In this document: piece after piece, positions 5,871 to 5,924 of the stretch
Numbering within the stretch: the first letter of the stretch is position 1
Layout of the letters: each line of letters starts with the position of its first letter
Assembly: GCA_958454405.1 (NCBI GenBank)
Contig: CAUEBO010000104.1
Coordinates: forward strand, 1 to 5,924
Length of the DNA stretch: 5,924 nucleotides
From: an uncultured Eggerthellaceae bacterium
GTDB taxonomy: Bacteria > Actinomycetota > Coriobacteriia > Coriobacteriales > Eggerthellaceae
Direction of reading: 5' to 3'
Program-made: the position numbers and the translations under genes
The notes under the pieces: generated by a model
Database searches by the model: none
What the model was told of the DNA's origin: nothing
Seen by the model: only the letters and a program-made list of their open reading frames with translations

Positions 5871-5924
5871 GCCGCGAAAGCCCGAGGAAGCGTACTTCGG
5901 TACGCGACGAGGGCTTGGAGCGGC
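5871..5924 (+). repeat. Long imperfect inverted repeat / structured RNA element with cUUCGg tetraloop
   Basis: Three nested paired blocks fold the last 54 bases into one hairpin: GCCGC (5871-5875) with GCGGC (5920-5924); AAGCCC (5878-5883) with GGGCTT (5911-5916); and GCGTAC (5890-5895) with GTACGC (5900-5905). Small purine-rich internal loops (GAGGAA opposite GACGA, GA opposite GGA) separate the blocks. On the plus strand the apical loop is TTCG closed by C-G, the exceptionally stable cUUCGg tetraloop, so plus is the more likely RNA orientation. The pairing reaches the last base of the window and may continue. There is no T-run to mark it as an ordinary terminator. It may be a dispersed intergenic repeat, the 3' end of a gene beyond the edge, or a leader structure. 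Copy number cannot be seen here. Confidence 0.6.

Overview
The window is GC-rich, with strong G/C preference at third codon positions. It looks like a chromosomal core segment of a high-GC Gram-positive bacterium. The gene content and order, the Ala/Arg-rich proteins and the GGAGG-type ribosome binding sites suggest class Coriobacteriia, probably an Eggerthella/Gordonibacter-like genus. That placement is an inference from style and is not proven by any marker here.

Layout, left to right. Bases 1-224 carry the 3' end of a plus-strand gene of unknown identity, ending in a very charged Lys/Glu/Ala tail. A perfect 15-bp hairpin at 269-302 separates it from the genes that converge on it and probably terminates transcription from both sides. 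The rest is a minus-strand block, listed in transcription order: thiI (tRNA 4-thiouridine synthetase, 5772-4561), a 208-bp gap with a possible promoter, comEA (4352-3693, GTG start), comEC (about 3696-1300) and holA (1290-313). The comEA stop and one candidate comEC start overlap as ATGA, and comEC and holA are 9 bp apart. These three are therefore almost certainly one transcription unit ending at the hairpin. The last 152 bases (5773-5924), upstream of thiI, hold no gene but contain two hairpin-forming elements. The larger one runs to the window edge and carries a cUUCGg tetraloop when read on the plus strand.

Functionally, ComEA is a membrane-anchored DNA receptor and ComEC is the membrane channel with a metallo-beta-lactamase-type domain. 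Together they are the core inner-membrane machinery for taking up single-stranded DNA. HolA is the delta subunit of the replicative clamp loader. The comEA-comEC-holA order is a familiar arrangement in Gram-positive genomes. ThiI is a housekeeping tRNA-modification and sulfur-transfer enzyme, here in the short form without a rhodanese domain.

I see no mobile element, CRISPR array, tRNA, rRNA or clearly new system. The points most worth a second look are the structured element at the right edge, the Ser-for-Gly change in the ThiI PP-loop, a Cys-Pro-Cys-Glu-Ala-Cys insertion in ComEC, and a direct-repeat pair upstream of comEA.
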